Below are positions 11,093 through 23,123 of a stretch of DNA of 64,000 nt, piece by piece; position 1 is the stretch's first letter; each line of letters begins with the position of its first letter. Location: the NCBI RefSeq assembly GCF_027744825.2, contig NW_026527080.1, positions 213,635 to 277,634 on the forward strand. Direction: 5' to 3'. This DNA is from Synchiropus splendidus. Its lineage: Eukaryota; Chordata; Actinopteri; Syngnathiformes; Callionymidae. The position numbers and the translations under genes are program-made. The notes beneath the pieces were generated by a model that saw nothing but the letters and a program-made list of their open reading frames with translations, had not been told where the DNA came from and did no database searches.

Positions 11093-14000
11093 TGAAATTT
11101 TAACCTCCCACTATAGCAGAAAGGGTCTTTCTAGTAGTTGCACATCAAATCTAAGCTGTCTGAAGTGTTTTTCAAAAGTTATCAACACTTTTATGTTTGG
11201 CGTTCCGAAACCCACCTTATCTCAGGCTGAAAAGCGTTTTTGTGCATTGTGACATAACTTTTCAGGAAAGCTTCAGAACATGAAATTTTAACCTCCCACT
11301 ATAGCAGAAAGGGTCTTTCTAGTAGTTGCACATCAAATCTAAACTGTCTGAAGTGTTTTTCCAAAGTTATCAACACTTTTATGTTTGGCGTTCCGAAACC
11401 CACCTTATCTCAGGCTGAAAAGCGTTTTTACGCATTGTGCCATAACTTTTCAGGGAAGCTTCAGAACATGAAATTTTAACCTCCCACTATAGCAGAAAGG
11501 GTCTTTCTAGTAGGTGCACATCAAATCTAAGCTCTCTGAAGTGTTTTTCGAAAGTTATCAACACTTTTATGTTTGGCGTTCCGAAACCCACCTTATCTCA
11601 GGCTGAAAAGCGTTTTTGTGCATTGTGCCATAACTTTTCAGGAAAGCTTCAGAACATGAAATTTTAACCTCCCACTATAGCAGAAAGGGTCTTTCTAGTA
11701 GTTGCACATCAAATCTAAACTGTCTGAAGTGTTTTTCCAAAGTTATTAACACTTTTATGTTTGGCGTTCCGAAACCCACCTTATCTCAGGCTGAAAAGCG
11801 TTTTTGTGCATTGTGCCATAACTTTTCAGGGAAGCTTCAGAACATGAAATTTTAACCTCCCACTATAGCAGAAAGGGTCTTTCTAGTAGTTGCACATCAA
11901 ATCTAAACTGTCTGAAGTGTTTTTCCAAAGTTATCAACACTTTTATGTTTGGCGTTCCGAAACCCACCTTATCTCAGGCTGAAAAGCGTTTTTACGCATT
12001 GTGCCATAACTTTTCAGGGAAGCTTCAGAACATGAAATTTTAACCTCCCACTATAGCAGAAAGGGTCTTTCTAGTAGTTGCACATCAAATCTAAACTGTC
12101 TGAAGTGTTTTTCCAAAGTTATCAACACTTTTATGTTTGGCGTTCCGAAACCCACCTTATCTCAGGCTGAAAAGCGTTTTTGTGCATTGTGCCATAACTT
12201 TTCAGGGAAGCTTCAGAACATGAAATTTTAACCTCCCACTATAGCAGAAAGGGTCTTTCTAGTAGTTGCACATCAAATCTAAGCTGTCTGAAGTGTTTTT
12301 CAAAAGTTATCAACACTTTTATGTTTGGCGTTCCGAAACCCACCTTATCTCAGGCTGAAAAGCGTTTTTGTGCATTGTGCCATAACTTTTCAGGAAAGCT
12401 TCAGAACATGAAATTTTAACCTCCCACTATAGCAGAAAGGGTCTTTCTAGTAGTTGCACATCAAATCTAAACTGTCTGAAGTGTTTTTCCAAAGTTATCA
12501 ACACTTTTATGTTTGGCGTTCCGAAACCCACCTTATCTCAGGCTGAAAAGCGTTTTTGTGCATTGTGCCATAACTTTTCAGGAAAGCTTCAGAACATGAA
12601 ATTTTAACCTCCCACTATAGCAGAAAGGGTCTTTCTAGTAGTTGCACATCAAATCTAAACTGTCTGAAGTGTTTTTCCAAAGTTATCAACACTTTTATGT
12701 TTGGCGTTCCGAAACCCACCTTATCTCAGGCTGAAAAGCGTTTTTGTGCATTGTGCCATAACTTTTCAGGGAAGCTTCAGAACATGAAATTTTAACCTCC
12801 CACTATAGCAGAAAGGGTCTTTCTAGTAGTTGCACATCAAATCTAAACTGTCTGAAGTGTTTTTCCAAAGTTATCAACACTTTTATGTTTGGCGTTCCAA
12901 AACCCACCTTATCTCAGGCTGAAAAGCGTTTTTGTGCATTGTGCCATAACTTTTCAGGGAAGCTTCAGAACATGAAATTTTAACCTCCCACTATAGCAGA
13001 AAGGGTCTTTCTAGTAGTTGCACATCAAATCAAAACTGTCTGAAGTGTTTTTCCAAAGTTATCAACACTTTTATGTTTGGCGTTCCGAAACCCACCTTAT
13101 CTCAGGCTGAAAAGCGTTTTTGTGCATTGTGCCATAACTTTTCAGGGAAGCTTCAGAACATGAAATTTTAACCTCCCACTATAGCAGAAAGGGTCTTTCT
13201 AGTAGTTGCACATCAAATCTAAGCTGTCTGAAGTGTTTTTCAAAAGTTATCAACACTTTTATGTTTGGCGTTCCGAAACCCACCTTATCTCAGGCTGAAA
13301 AGCGTTTTTGTGCATTGTGCCATAACTTTTCAGGAAAGCTTCAGAACATGAAATTTTAACCTCCCACTATAGCAGAAAGGGTCTTTCTAGTAGTTGCACA
13401 TCAAATCTAAACTGTCTGAAGTGTTTTTCCAAAGTTATCAACACTTTTATGTTTGGCGTTCCGAAACCCACCTTATCTCAGGCTGAAAAGCGTTTTTACG
13501 CATTGTGCCATAACTTTTCAGGGAAGCTTCAGAACATGAAATTTTAACCTCCCACTATAGCAGAAAGGGTCTTTCTAGTAGGTGCACATCAAATCTAAGC
13601 TCTCTGAAGTGTTTTTCGAAAGTTATCAACACTTTTATGTTTGGCGTTCCGAAACCCACCTTATCTCAGGCTGAAAAGCGTTTTTGTGCATTGTGCCATA
13701 ACTTTTCAGGGAAGCTTCAGAACATGAAATTTTAACCTCCCACTATAGCAGAAAGGGTCTTTCTAGTAGTTGCACATCAAATCTAAGCTGTCTGAAGTGT
13801 TTTTCCAAAGTTATCAACACTTTTATGTTTGGCGTTCCGAAACCCACCTTATCTCAGGCTGAAAAGCGTTTTTACGCATTGTGCCATAACTTTTCAGGGA
13901 AGCTTCAGAACATGAAATTTTAACCTCCCACTATAGCAGAAAGGGTCTTTCTAGTAGGTGCACATCAAATCTAAGCTGTCTGAAGTGTTTTTCGAAAGTT

Positions 14001-14664
14001 ATCAACACTTTTATGTTTGGCGTTCCGAAACCCACCTTATCTCAGGCTGAAAAGCGTTTTTGTGCATTGTGCCATAACTTTTCAGGAAAGCTTCAGAACA
14101 TGAAATTTTAACCTCCCACTATAGCAGAAAGGGTCTTTCTAGTAGGTGCACATCAAATCTAAGCTCTCTGAAGTGTTTTTCGAAAGTTATCAACACTTTT
14201 ATGTTTGGCGTTCCGAAACCCACCTTATCTCAGGCTGAAAAGCGTTTTTGTGCATTGTGCCATAACTTTTCAGGGAAGCTTCAGAACATGAAATTTTAAC
14301 CTCCCACTATAGTAGAAAGGGTCTTTCTAGTAGTTGCACATCAAATCTAAACTGTCTGAAGTGTTTTTCCAAAGTTATCAACACTTTTATGTTTGGCGTT
14401 CCGAAACCCACCTTATCTCAGGCTGAAAAGCGTTTTTGTGCATTGTGCCATAACTTTTCAGGGAAGCTTCAGAACATGAAATTTTAACCTCCCACTATAG
14501 CAGAAAGGGTCTTTCTAGTAGTTGCACATCAAATCTAAACTGTCTGAAGTGTTTTTCCAAAGTTATCAACACTTTTATGTTTGGCGTTCCGAAACCCACC
14601 TTATCTCAGGCTGAAAAGCGTTTTTGTGCATTGTGCCATAACTTTTCAGGGAAGCTTCAGAACA
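11093..14664 (+). repeat. 19-monomer higher-order unit, copy 2
   Basis: Order: A-B-C-D-B-E-A-E+-E-E-E-A-B-C-B-F-C-E^-E, again exactly 3572 bp. The first A again reads GTGACAT (A at 11252), matching copy 1. It differs at monomer 16 (F instead of C), at the B before it (63G), and by the 25T mark in monomer 18 (E^). The monomer at 12785 carries TTCCAAAAC (A at 12899), a private change that returns at 21734. It leads directly into the first A* block. Confidence 0.85.
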
Positions 14665-17296
14665 TGAAATTTTAACCTCCCACTATAGCAGAAAGGGTCT
14701 TTCTAGTAGTTGCACATCACATCTAAACTGTCTGAAGTGTTTTTCAAAAGTTATCAACACTTTTATGTTTGGCGTTCCGAAACCCACCTTATCTCAGGCT
14801 GAAAAGCGTTTTTGTGCATTGTGCCATAACTTTTCAGGAAAGCTTCAGAACATGAAATTTTAACCTCCCACTATAGCAGAAAGGGTCTTTCTAGTAGTTG
14901 CACATCAAATCTAAACTGTCTGAAGTGTTTTTCCAAAGTTATCAACACTTTTATGTTTGGCGTTCCGAAACCCACCTTATCTCAGGCTGAAAAGCGTTTT
15001 TACGCATTGTGCCATAACTTTTCAGGGAAGCTTCAGAACATGAAATTTTAACCTCCCACTATAGTAGAAAGGGTCTTTCTAGTAGGTGCACATCAAATCT
15101 AAGCTCTCTGAAGTGTTTTTCGAAAGTTATCAACACTTTTATGTTTGGCGTTCCGAAACCCACCTTATCTCAGGCTGAAAAGCGTTTTTGTGCATTGTGC
15201 CATAACTTTTCAGGGAAGCTTCAGAACATGAAATTTTAACCTCCCACTATAGCAGAAAGGGTCTTTCTAGTAGTTGCACATCAAATCTAAACTGTCTGAA
15301 GTGTTTTTCCAAAGTTATCAACACTTTTATGTTTGGCGTTCCGAAACCCACCTTATCTCAGGCTGAAAAGCGTTTTTGTGCATTGTGCCATAACTTTTCA
15401 GGGAAGCTTCAGAACATGAAATTTTAACCTCCCACTATAGCAGAAAGGGTCTTTCTAGTAGTTGCACATCAAATCTAAGCTGTCTGAAGTGTTTTTCAAA
15501 AGTTATCAACACTTTTATGTTTGGCGTTCCGAAACCCACCTTATCTCAGGCTGAAAAGCGTTTTTGTGCATTGTGCCATAACTTTTCAGGAAAGCTTCAG
15601 AACATGAAATTTTAACCTCCCACTATAGCAGAAAGGGTCTTTCTAGTAGTTGCACATCAAATCTAAACTGTCTGAAGTGTTTTTCCAAAGTTATCAACAC
15701 TTTTATGTTTGGCGTTCCGAAACCCAACTTATCTCAGGCTGAAAAGCGTTTTTACGCATTGTGCCATAACTTTTCAGGGAAGCTTCAGAACATGAAATTT
15801 TAACCTCCCACTATAGCAGAAAGGGTCTTTCTAGTAGGTGCACATCAAATCTAAGCTCTCTGAAGTGTTTTTCGAAAGTTATCAACACTTTTATGTTTGG
15901 CGTTCCGAAACCCACCTTATCTCAGGCTGAAAAGCGTTTTTGTGCATTGTGCCATAACTTTTCAGGGAAGCTTCAGAACATGAAATTTTAACCTCCCACT
16001 ATAGCAGAAAGGGTCTTTCTAGTAGTTGCACATCAAATCTAAACTGTCTGAAGTGTTTTTCCAAAGTTATCAACACTTTTATGTTTGGCGTTCCGAAACC
16101 CACCTTATCTCAGGCTGAAAAGCGTTTTTGTGCATTGTGCCATAACTTTTCAGGGAAGCTTCAGAACATGAAATTTTAACCTCCCACTATAGCAGAAAGG
16201 GTCTTTCTAGTAGTTGCACATCAAATCTAAGCTGTCTGAAGTGTTTTTCAAAAGTTATCAACACTTTTATGTTTGGCGTTCCGAAACCCACCTTATCTCA
16301 GGCTGAAAAGCGTTTTTGTGCATTGTGCCATAACTTTTCAGGAAAGCTTCAGAACATGAAATTTTAACCTCCCACTATAGCAGAAAGGGTCTTTCTAGTA
16401 GTTGCACATCAAATCTAAACTGTCTGAAGTGTTTTTCCAAAGTTATCAACACTTTTATGTTTGGCGTTCCGAAACCCACCTTATCTCAGGCTGAAAAGCG
16501 TTTTTACGCATTGTGCCATAACTTTTCAGGGAAGCTTCAGAACATGAAATTTTAACCTCCCACTATAGCAGAAAGGGTCTTTCTAGTAGGTGCACATCAA
16601 ATCTAAGCTGTCTGAAGTGTTTTTCGAAAGTTATCAACACTTTTATGTTTGGCGTTCCGAAACCCACCTTATCTCAGGCTGAAAAGCGTTTTTGTGCATT
16701 GTGCCATAACTTTTCAGGAAAGCTTCAGAACATGAAATTTTAACCTCCCACTATAGCAGAAAGGGTCTTTCTAGTAGGTGCACATCAAATCTAAGCTCTC
16801 TGAAGTGTTTTTCGAATGTTATCAACACTTTTATGTTTGGCGTTCCGAAACCCACCTTATCTCAGGCTGAAAAGCGTTTTTGTGCATTGTGCCATAACTT
16901 TTCAGGGAAGCTTCAGAACATGAAATTTTAACCTCCCACTATAGTAGAAAGGGTCTTTCTAGTAGTTGCACATCAAATCTAAACTGTCTGAAGTGTTTTT
17001 CCAAAGTTATCAACACTTTTATGTTTGGCGTTCCGAAACCCACCTTATCTCAGGCTGAAAAGCGTTTTTGTGCATTGTGCCATAACTTTTCAGGGAAGCT
17101 TCAGAACATGAAATTTTAACCTCCCACTATAGCAGAAAGGGTCTTTCTAGTAGTTGCACATCAAATCTAAACTGTCTGAAGTGTTTTTCCAAAGTTATCA
17201 ACACTTTTATGTTTGGCGTTCCGAAACCCACCTTATCTCAGGCTGAAAAGCGTTTTTGTGCATTGTGCCATAACTTTTCAGGGAAGCTTCAGAACA
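14665..17296 (+). repeat. A* block, 14 monomers
   Basis: Order: A*-B-C^-E-A-B'-C-E-A-B-F-C-E^-E, 14 x 188 = 2632 bp. It opens with the first occurrence of the 56C mark (14720); this A* has 63A, unlike later ones. It is the shortest of the A* blocks and lacks the D-B-F-B! segment of its neighbours. The E^-E pair at its end precedes the next A*, as in all blocks of this series. Confidence 0.85.
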
Positions 17297-20200
17297 TGAA
17301 ATTTTAACCTCCCACTATAGCAGAAAGGGTCTTTCTAGTAGTTGCACATCACATCTAAGCTGTCTGAAGTGTTTTTCAAAAGTTATCAACACTTTTATGT
17401 TTGGCGTTCCGAAACCCACCTTATCTCAGGCTGAAAAGCGTTTTTGTGCATTGTGCCATAACTTTTCAGGAAAGCTTCAGAACATGAAATTTTAACCTCC
17501 CACTATAGCAGAAAGGGTCTTTCTAGTAGTTGCACATCAAATCTAAACTGTCTGAAGTGTTTTTCCAAAGTTATCAACACTTTTATGTTTGGCGTTCCGA
17601 AACCCACCTTATCTCAGGCTGAAAAGCGTTTTTACGCATTGTGCCATAACTTTTCAGGGAAGCTTCAGAACATGAAATTTTAACCTCCCACTATAGTAGA
17701 AAGGGTCTTTCTAGTAGGTGCACATCAAATCTAAGCTCTCTGAAGTGTTTTTCGAAAGTTATCAACACTTTTATGTTTGGCGTTCCGAAACCCACCTTAT
17801 CTCAGGCTGAAAAGCGTTTTTGTGCATTGTGCCATAACTTTTCAGGGAAGCTTCAGAACATGAAATTTTAACCTCCCACTATAGCAGAAAGGGTCTTTCT
17901 AGTAGTTGCACATCAAATCTAAACTGTCTGAAGTGTTTTTCCAAAGTTATCAACACTTTTATGTTTGGCGTTCCGAAACCCACCTTATCTCAGGCTGAAA
18001 AGCGTTTTTGTGCATTGTGCCATAACTTTTCAGGGAAGCTTCAGAACATGAAATTTTAACCTCCCACTATAGCAGAAAGGGTCTTTCTAGTAGTTGCACA
18101 TCAAATCTAAGCTGTCTGAAGTGTTTTTCAAAAGTTATCAACACTTTTATGTTTGGCGTTCCGAAACCCACCTTATCTCAGGCTGAAAAGCGTTTTTGTG
18201 CATTGTGCCATAACTTTTCAGGAAAGCTTCAGAACATGAAATTTTAACCTCCCACTATAGCAGAAAGGGTCTTTCTAGTAGTTGCACATCAAATCTAAAC
18301 TGTCTGAAGTGTTTTTCCAAAGTTATCAACACTTTTATGTTTGGCGTTCCGAAACCCAACTTATCTCAGGCTGAAAAGCGTTTTTACGCATTGTGCCATA
18401 ACTTTTCAGGGAAGCTTCAGAACATGAAATTTTAACCTCCCACTATAGCAGAAAGGGTCTTTCTAGTAGGTGCACATCAAATCTAAGCTCTCTGAAGTGT
18501 TTTTCGAAAGTTATCAACACTTTTATGTTTGGCGTTCCGAAACCCACCTTATCTCAGGCTGAAAAGCGTTTTTGTGCATTGTGCCATAACTTTTCAGGGA
18601 AGCTTCAGAACATGAAATTTTAACCTCCCACTATAGCAGAAAGGGTCTTTCTAGTAGTTGCACATCAAATCTAAACTGTCTGAAGTGTTTTTCCAAAGTT
18701 ATTAACACTTTTATGTTTGGCGTTCCGAAACCCACCTTATCTCAGGCTGAAAAGCGTTTTTGTGCATTGTGCCATAACTTTTCAGGGAAGCTTCAGAACA
18801 TGAAATTTTAACCTCCCACTATAGCAGAAAGGGTCTTTCTAGTAGTTGCACATCAAATCTAAACTGTCTGAAGTGTTTTTCCAAAGTTATCAACACTTTT
18901 ATGTTTGGCGTTCCGAAACCCACCTTATCTCAGGCTGAAAAGCGTTTTTACGCATTGTGCCATAACTTTTCAGGGAAGCTTCAGAACATGAAATTTTAAC
19001 CTCCCACTATAGCAGAAAGGGTCTTTCTAGTAGGTGCACATCAAATCTAAGCTGTCTGAAGTGTTTTTCGAAAGTTATCAACACTTTTATGTTTGGCGTT
19101 CCGAAACCCACCTTATCTCAGGCTGAAAAGCGTTTTTGTGCATTGTGCCATAACTTTTCAGGGAAGCTTCAGAACATGAAATTTTAACCTCCCACTATAG
19201 CAGAAAGGGTCTTTCTAGTAGTTGCACATCAAATCTAAACTGTCTGAAGTGTTTTTCCAAAGTTATCAACACTTTTATGTTTGGCGTTCCGAAACCCACC
19301 TTATCTCAGGCTGAAAAGCGTTTTTACGCATTGTGCCATAACTTTTCAGGGAAGCCTCAGAACATGAAATTTTAACCTCCCACTATAGCAGAAAGGGTCT
19401 TTCTAGTAGTTGCACATCAAATCTAAACTGTCTGAAGTGTTTTTCCAAAGTTATCAACACTTTTATGTTTGGCGTTCCGAAACCCACCTTATCTCAGGCT
19501 GAAAAGCGTTTTTGTGCATTGTGCCATAACTTTTCAGGGAAGCTTCAGAACATGAAATTTTAACCTCCCACTATAGCAGAAAGGGTCTTTCTAGTAGTTG
19601 CACATCAAATCTAAGCTGTCTGAAGTGTTTTTCAAAAGTTATCAACACTTTTATGTTTGGCGTTCCGAAACCCACCTTATCTCAGGCTGAAAAGCGTTTT
19701 TGTGCATTGTGCCATAACTTTTCAGGAAAGCTTCAGAACATGAAATTTTAACCTCCCACTATAGCAGAAAGGGTCTTTCTAGTAGTTGCACATCAAATCT
19801 AAACTGTCTGAAGTGTTTTTCAAAAGTTATCAACACTTTTATGTTTGGCGTTCCGAAACCCACCTTATCTCAGGCTGAAAAGCGTTTTTGTGCATTGTGC
19901 CATAACTTTTCAGGAAAGCTTCAGAACATGAAATTTTAACCTCCCACTATAGCAGAAAGGGTCTTTCTAGTAGGTGCACATCAAATCTAAGCTCTCTGAA
20001 GTGTTTTTCGAAAGTTATCAACACTTTTATGTTTGGCGTTCCGAAACCCACCTTATCTCAGGCTGAAAAGCGTTTTTGTGCATTGTGCCATAACTTTTCA
20101 GGGAAGCTTCAGAACATGAAATTTTAACCTCCCACTATAGCAGAAAGGGTCTTTCTAGTAGTTGCACATCAAATCTAAACTGTCTGAAGTGTTTTTCCAA

Positions 20201-23123
20201 AGTTATCAACACTTTTATGTTTGGCGTTCCGAAACCCACCTTATCTCAGGCTGAAAAGCGTTTTTGTGCATTGTGCCATAACTTTTCAGGGAAGCTTCAG
20301 AACATGAAATTTTAACCTCCCACTATAGCAGAAAGGGTCTTTCTAGTAGTTGCACATCAAATCTAAACTGTCTGAAGTGTTTTTCCAAAGTTATCAACAC
20401 TTTTATGTTTGGCGTTCCGAAACCCACCTTATCTCAGGCTGAAAAGCGTTTTTGTGCATTGTGCCATAACTTTTCAGGGAAGCTTCAGAACATGAAATTT
20501 TAACCTCCCACTATAGCAGAAAGGGTCTTTCTAGTAGTTGCACATCAAATCTAAGCTGTCTGAAGTGTTTTTCAAAAGTTATCAACACTTTTATGTTTGG
20601 CGTTCCGAAACCCACCTTATCGCAGGCTGAAAAGCGTTTTTGTGCATTGTGCTATAACTTTTCGGGAAGCTTCAGAACATGAAATTTTAACCTCCCACTA
20701 TAGCAGAAAGGGTCTTTCTAGTAGTTGCACATCAAATCTAAACTGTCTGAAGTGTTTTTCCAAAGTTATCAACACTTTTATGTTTGGCGTTCCGAAACCC
20801 ACCTTATCTCAGGCTGAAAAGCGTTTTTACGCATTGTGCCATAACTTTTCAGGGAAGCTTCAGAACATGAAATTTTAACCTCCCACTATAGCAGAAAGGG
20901 TCTTTCTAGTAGTTGCACATCAAATCTAAACTGTCTGAAGTGTTTTTCCAAAGTTATCAACACTTTTATGTTTGGCGTTCCGAAACCCACCTTATCTCAG
21001 GCTGAAAAGCGTTTTTGTGCATTGTGCCATAACTTTTCAGGGAAGCTTCAGAACATGAAATTTTAACCTCCCACTATAGCAGAAAGGGTCTTTCTAGTAG
21101 TTGCACATCAAATCTAAGCTGTCTGAAGTGTTTTTCAAAAGTTATCAACACTTTTATGTTTGGCGTTCCGAAACCCACCTTATCTCAGGCTGAAAAGCGT
21201 TTTTGTGCATTGTGCCATAACTTTTCAGGAAAGCTTCAGAACATGAAATTTTAACCTCCCACTATAGCAGAAAGGGTCTTTCTAGTAGTTGCACATCAAA
21301 TCTAAACTGTCTGAAGTGTTTTTCCAAAGTTATCAACACTTTTATGTTTGGCGTTCCGAAACCCACCTTATCTCAGGCTGAAAAGCGTTTTTGTGCATTG
21401 TGCCATAACTTTTCAGGAAAGCTTCAGAACATGAAATTTTAACCTCCCACTATAGCAGAAAGGGTCTTTCTAGTAGTTGCACATCAAATCTAAACTGTCT
21501 GAAGTGTTTTTCCAAAGTTATCAACACTTTTATGTTTGGCGTTCCGAAACCCACCTTATCTCAGGCTGAAAAGCGTTTTTGTGCATTGTGCCATAACTTT
21601 TCAGGGAAGCTTCAGAACATGAAATTTTAACCTCCCACTATAGCAGAAAGGGTCTTTCTAGTAGTTGCACATCAAATCTAAACTGTCTGAAGTGTTTTTC
21701 CAAAGTTATCAACACTTTTATGTTTGGCGTTCCAAAACCCACCTTATCTCAGGCTGAAAAGCGTTTTTGTGCATTGTGCCATAACTTTTCAGGGAAGCTT
21801 CAGAACATGAAATTTTAACCTCCCACTATAGCAGAAAGGGTCTTTCTAGTAGTTGCACATCAAATCTAAACTGTCTGAAGTGTTTTTCCAAAGTTATCAA
21901 CACTTTTATGTTTGGCGTTCCGAAACCCACCTTATCTCAGGCTGAAAAGCGTTTTTGTGCATTGTGCCATAACTTTTCAGGGAAGCTTCAGAACATGAAA
22001 TTTTAACCTCCCACTATAGCAGAAAGGGTCTTTCTAGTAGTTGCACATCAAATCTAAGCTGTCTGAAGTGTTTTTCAAAAGTTATCAACACTTTTATGTT
22101 TGGCGTTCCGAAACCCACCTTATCTCAGGCTGAAAAGCGTTTTTGTGCATTGTGCCATAACTTTTCAGGAAAGCTTCAGAACATGAAATTTTAACCTCCC
22201 ACTATAGCAGAAAGGGTCTTTCTAGTAGTTGCACATCAAATCTAAACTGTCTGAAGTGTTTTTCCAAAGTTATCAACACTTTTATGTTTGGCGTTCCGAA
22301 ACCCACCTTATCTCAGGCTGAAAAGCGTTTTTACGCATTGTGCCATAACTTTTCAGGGAAGCTTCAGAACATGAAATTTTAACCTCCCACTATAGCAGAA
22401 AGGGTCTTTCTAGTAGGTGCACATCAAATCTAAGCTGTCTGAAGTGTTTTTCGAAAGTTATCAACACTTTTATGTTTGGCGTTCCGAAACCCACCTTATC
22501 TCAGGCTGAAAAGCGTTTTTGTGCATTGTGCCATAACTTTTCAGGAAAGCTTCAGAACATGAAATTTTAACCTCCCACTATAGCAGAAAGGGTCTTTCTA
22601 GTAGGTGCACATCAAATCTAAGCTCTCTGAAGTGTTTTTCGAAAGTTATCAACACTTTTATGTTTGGCGTTCCGAAACCCACCTTATCTCAGGCTGAAAA
22701 GCGTTTTTGTGCATTGTGCCATAACTTTTCAGGGAAGCTTCAGAACATGAAATTTTAACCTCCCACTATAGTAGAAAGGGTCTTTCTAGTAGTTGCACAT
22801 CAAATCTAAACTGTCTGAAGTGTTTTTCCAAAGTTATCAACACTTTTATGTTTGGCGTTCCGAAACCCACCTTATCTCAGGCTGAAAAGCGTTTTTGTGC
22901 ATTGTGCCATAACTTTTCAGGGAAGCTTCAGAACATGAAATTTTAACCTCCCACTATAGCAGAAAGGGTCTTTCTAGTAGTTGCACATCAAATCTAAACT
23001 GTCTGAAGTGTTTTTCCAAAGTTATCAACACTTTTATGTTTGGCGTTCCGAAACCCACCTTATCTCAGGCTGAAAAGCGTTTTTGTGCATTGTGCCATAA
23101 CTTTTCAGGGAAGCTTCAGAACA
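17297..23123 (+). repeat. A* block, 31 monomers
   Basis: Order: A*-B-C^-E-A-B'-C-D-B-F-B!-E-A-A'-C-E-E-A-B-E-A-E+-E-E-E-A-B-F-C-E^-E. Length is 5827 bp because the monomer at 20493 is 187 bp. The first 18 monomers match the next block; the rest does not. The run E-A-E+-E-E-E-A-B-F-C-E^ from 20868 instead matches 12033-14476 in the preceding 19-mer, less two monomers (C-B). The shared TTCCAAAAC at 12899 and 21734 supports that homology. Confidence 0.85.
20493..20679 (+). repeat. Divergent 187-bp monomer (type A)
   Basis: Three private changes lie within about 45 bp of this one monomer: TCGCAGG at 20620-20626 (T to G at 20622), GCTATAAC at 20651-20658 (C to T at 20653), and TTCGGGAAG at 20661-20669, one base short after the C. 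Neighbouring monomers are clean. The missing base shifts frame and explains a longer spurious open frame at 20597-20878. A noisy stretch in the underlying reads is as likely as real mutation. Confidence 0.8.

Noticed and set aside
20597..20878. Short open reading frames on the plus strand (also 3744-3959, 3908-4147, 51990-52262, 56123-56380, 56377-56592, 57062-57304, 58941-59183, 62889-63161)
   Set aside because: They are all translations of the satellite itself. The unit length leaves a remainder of 2 when divided by 3, so each frame meets a stop within about a monomer and a half; these frames run longer only because a private substitution made a start or a 187-bp monomer shifted the frame. 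They share no start context and have no coding signature.
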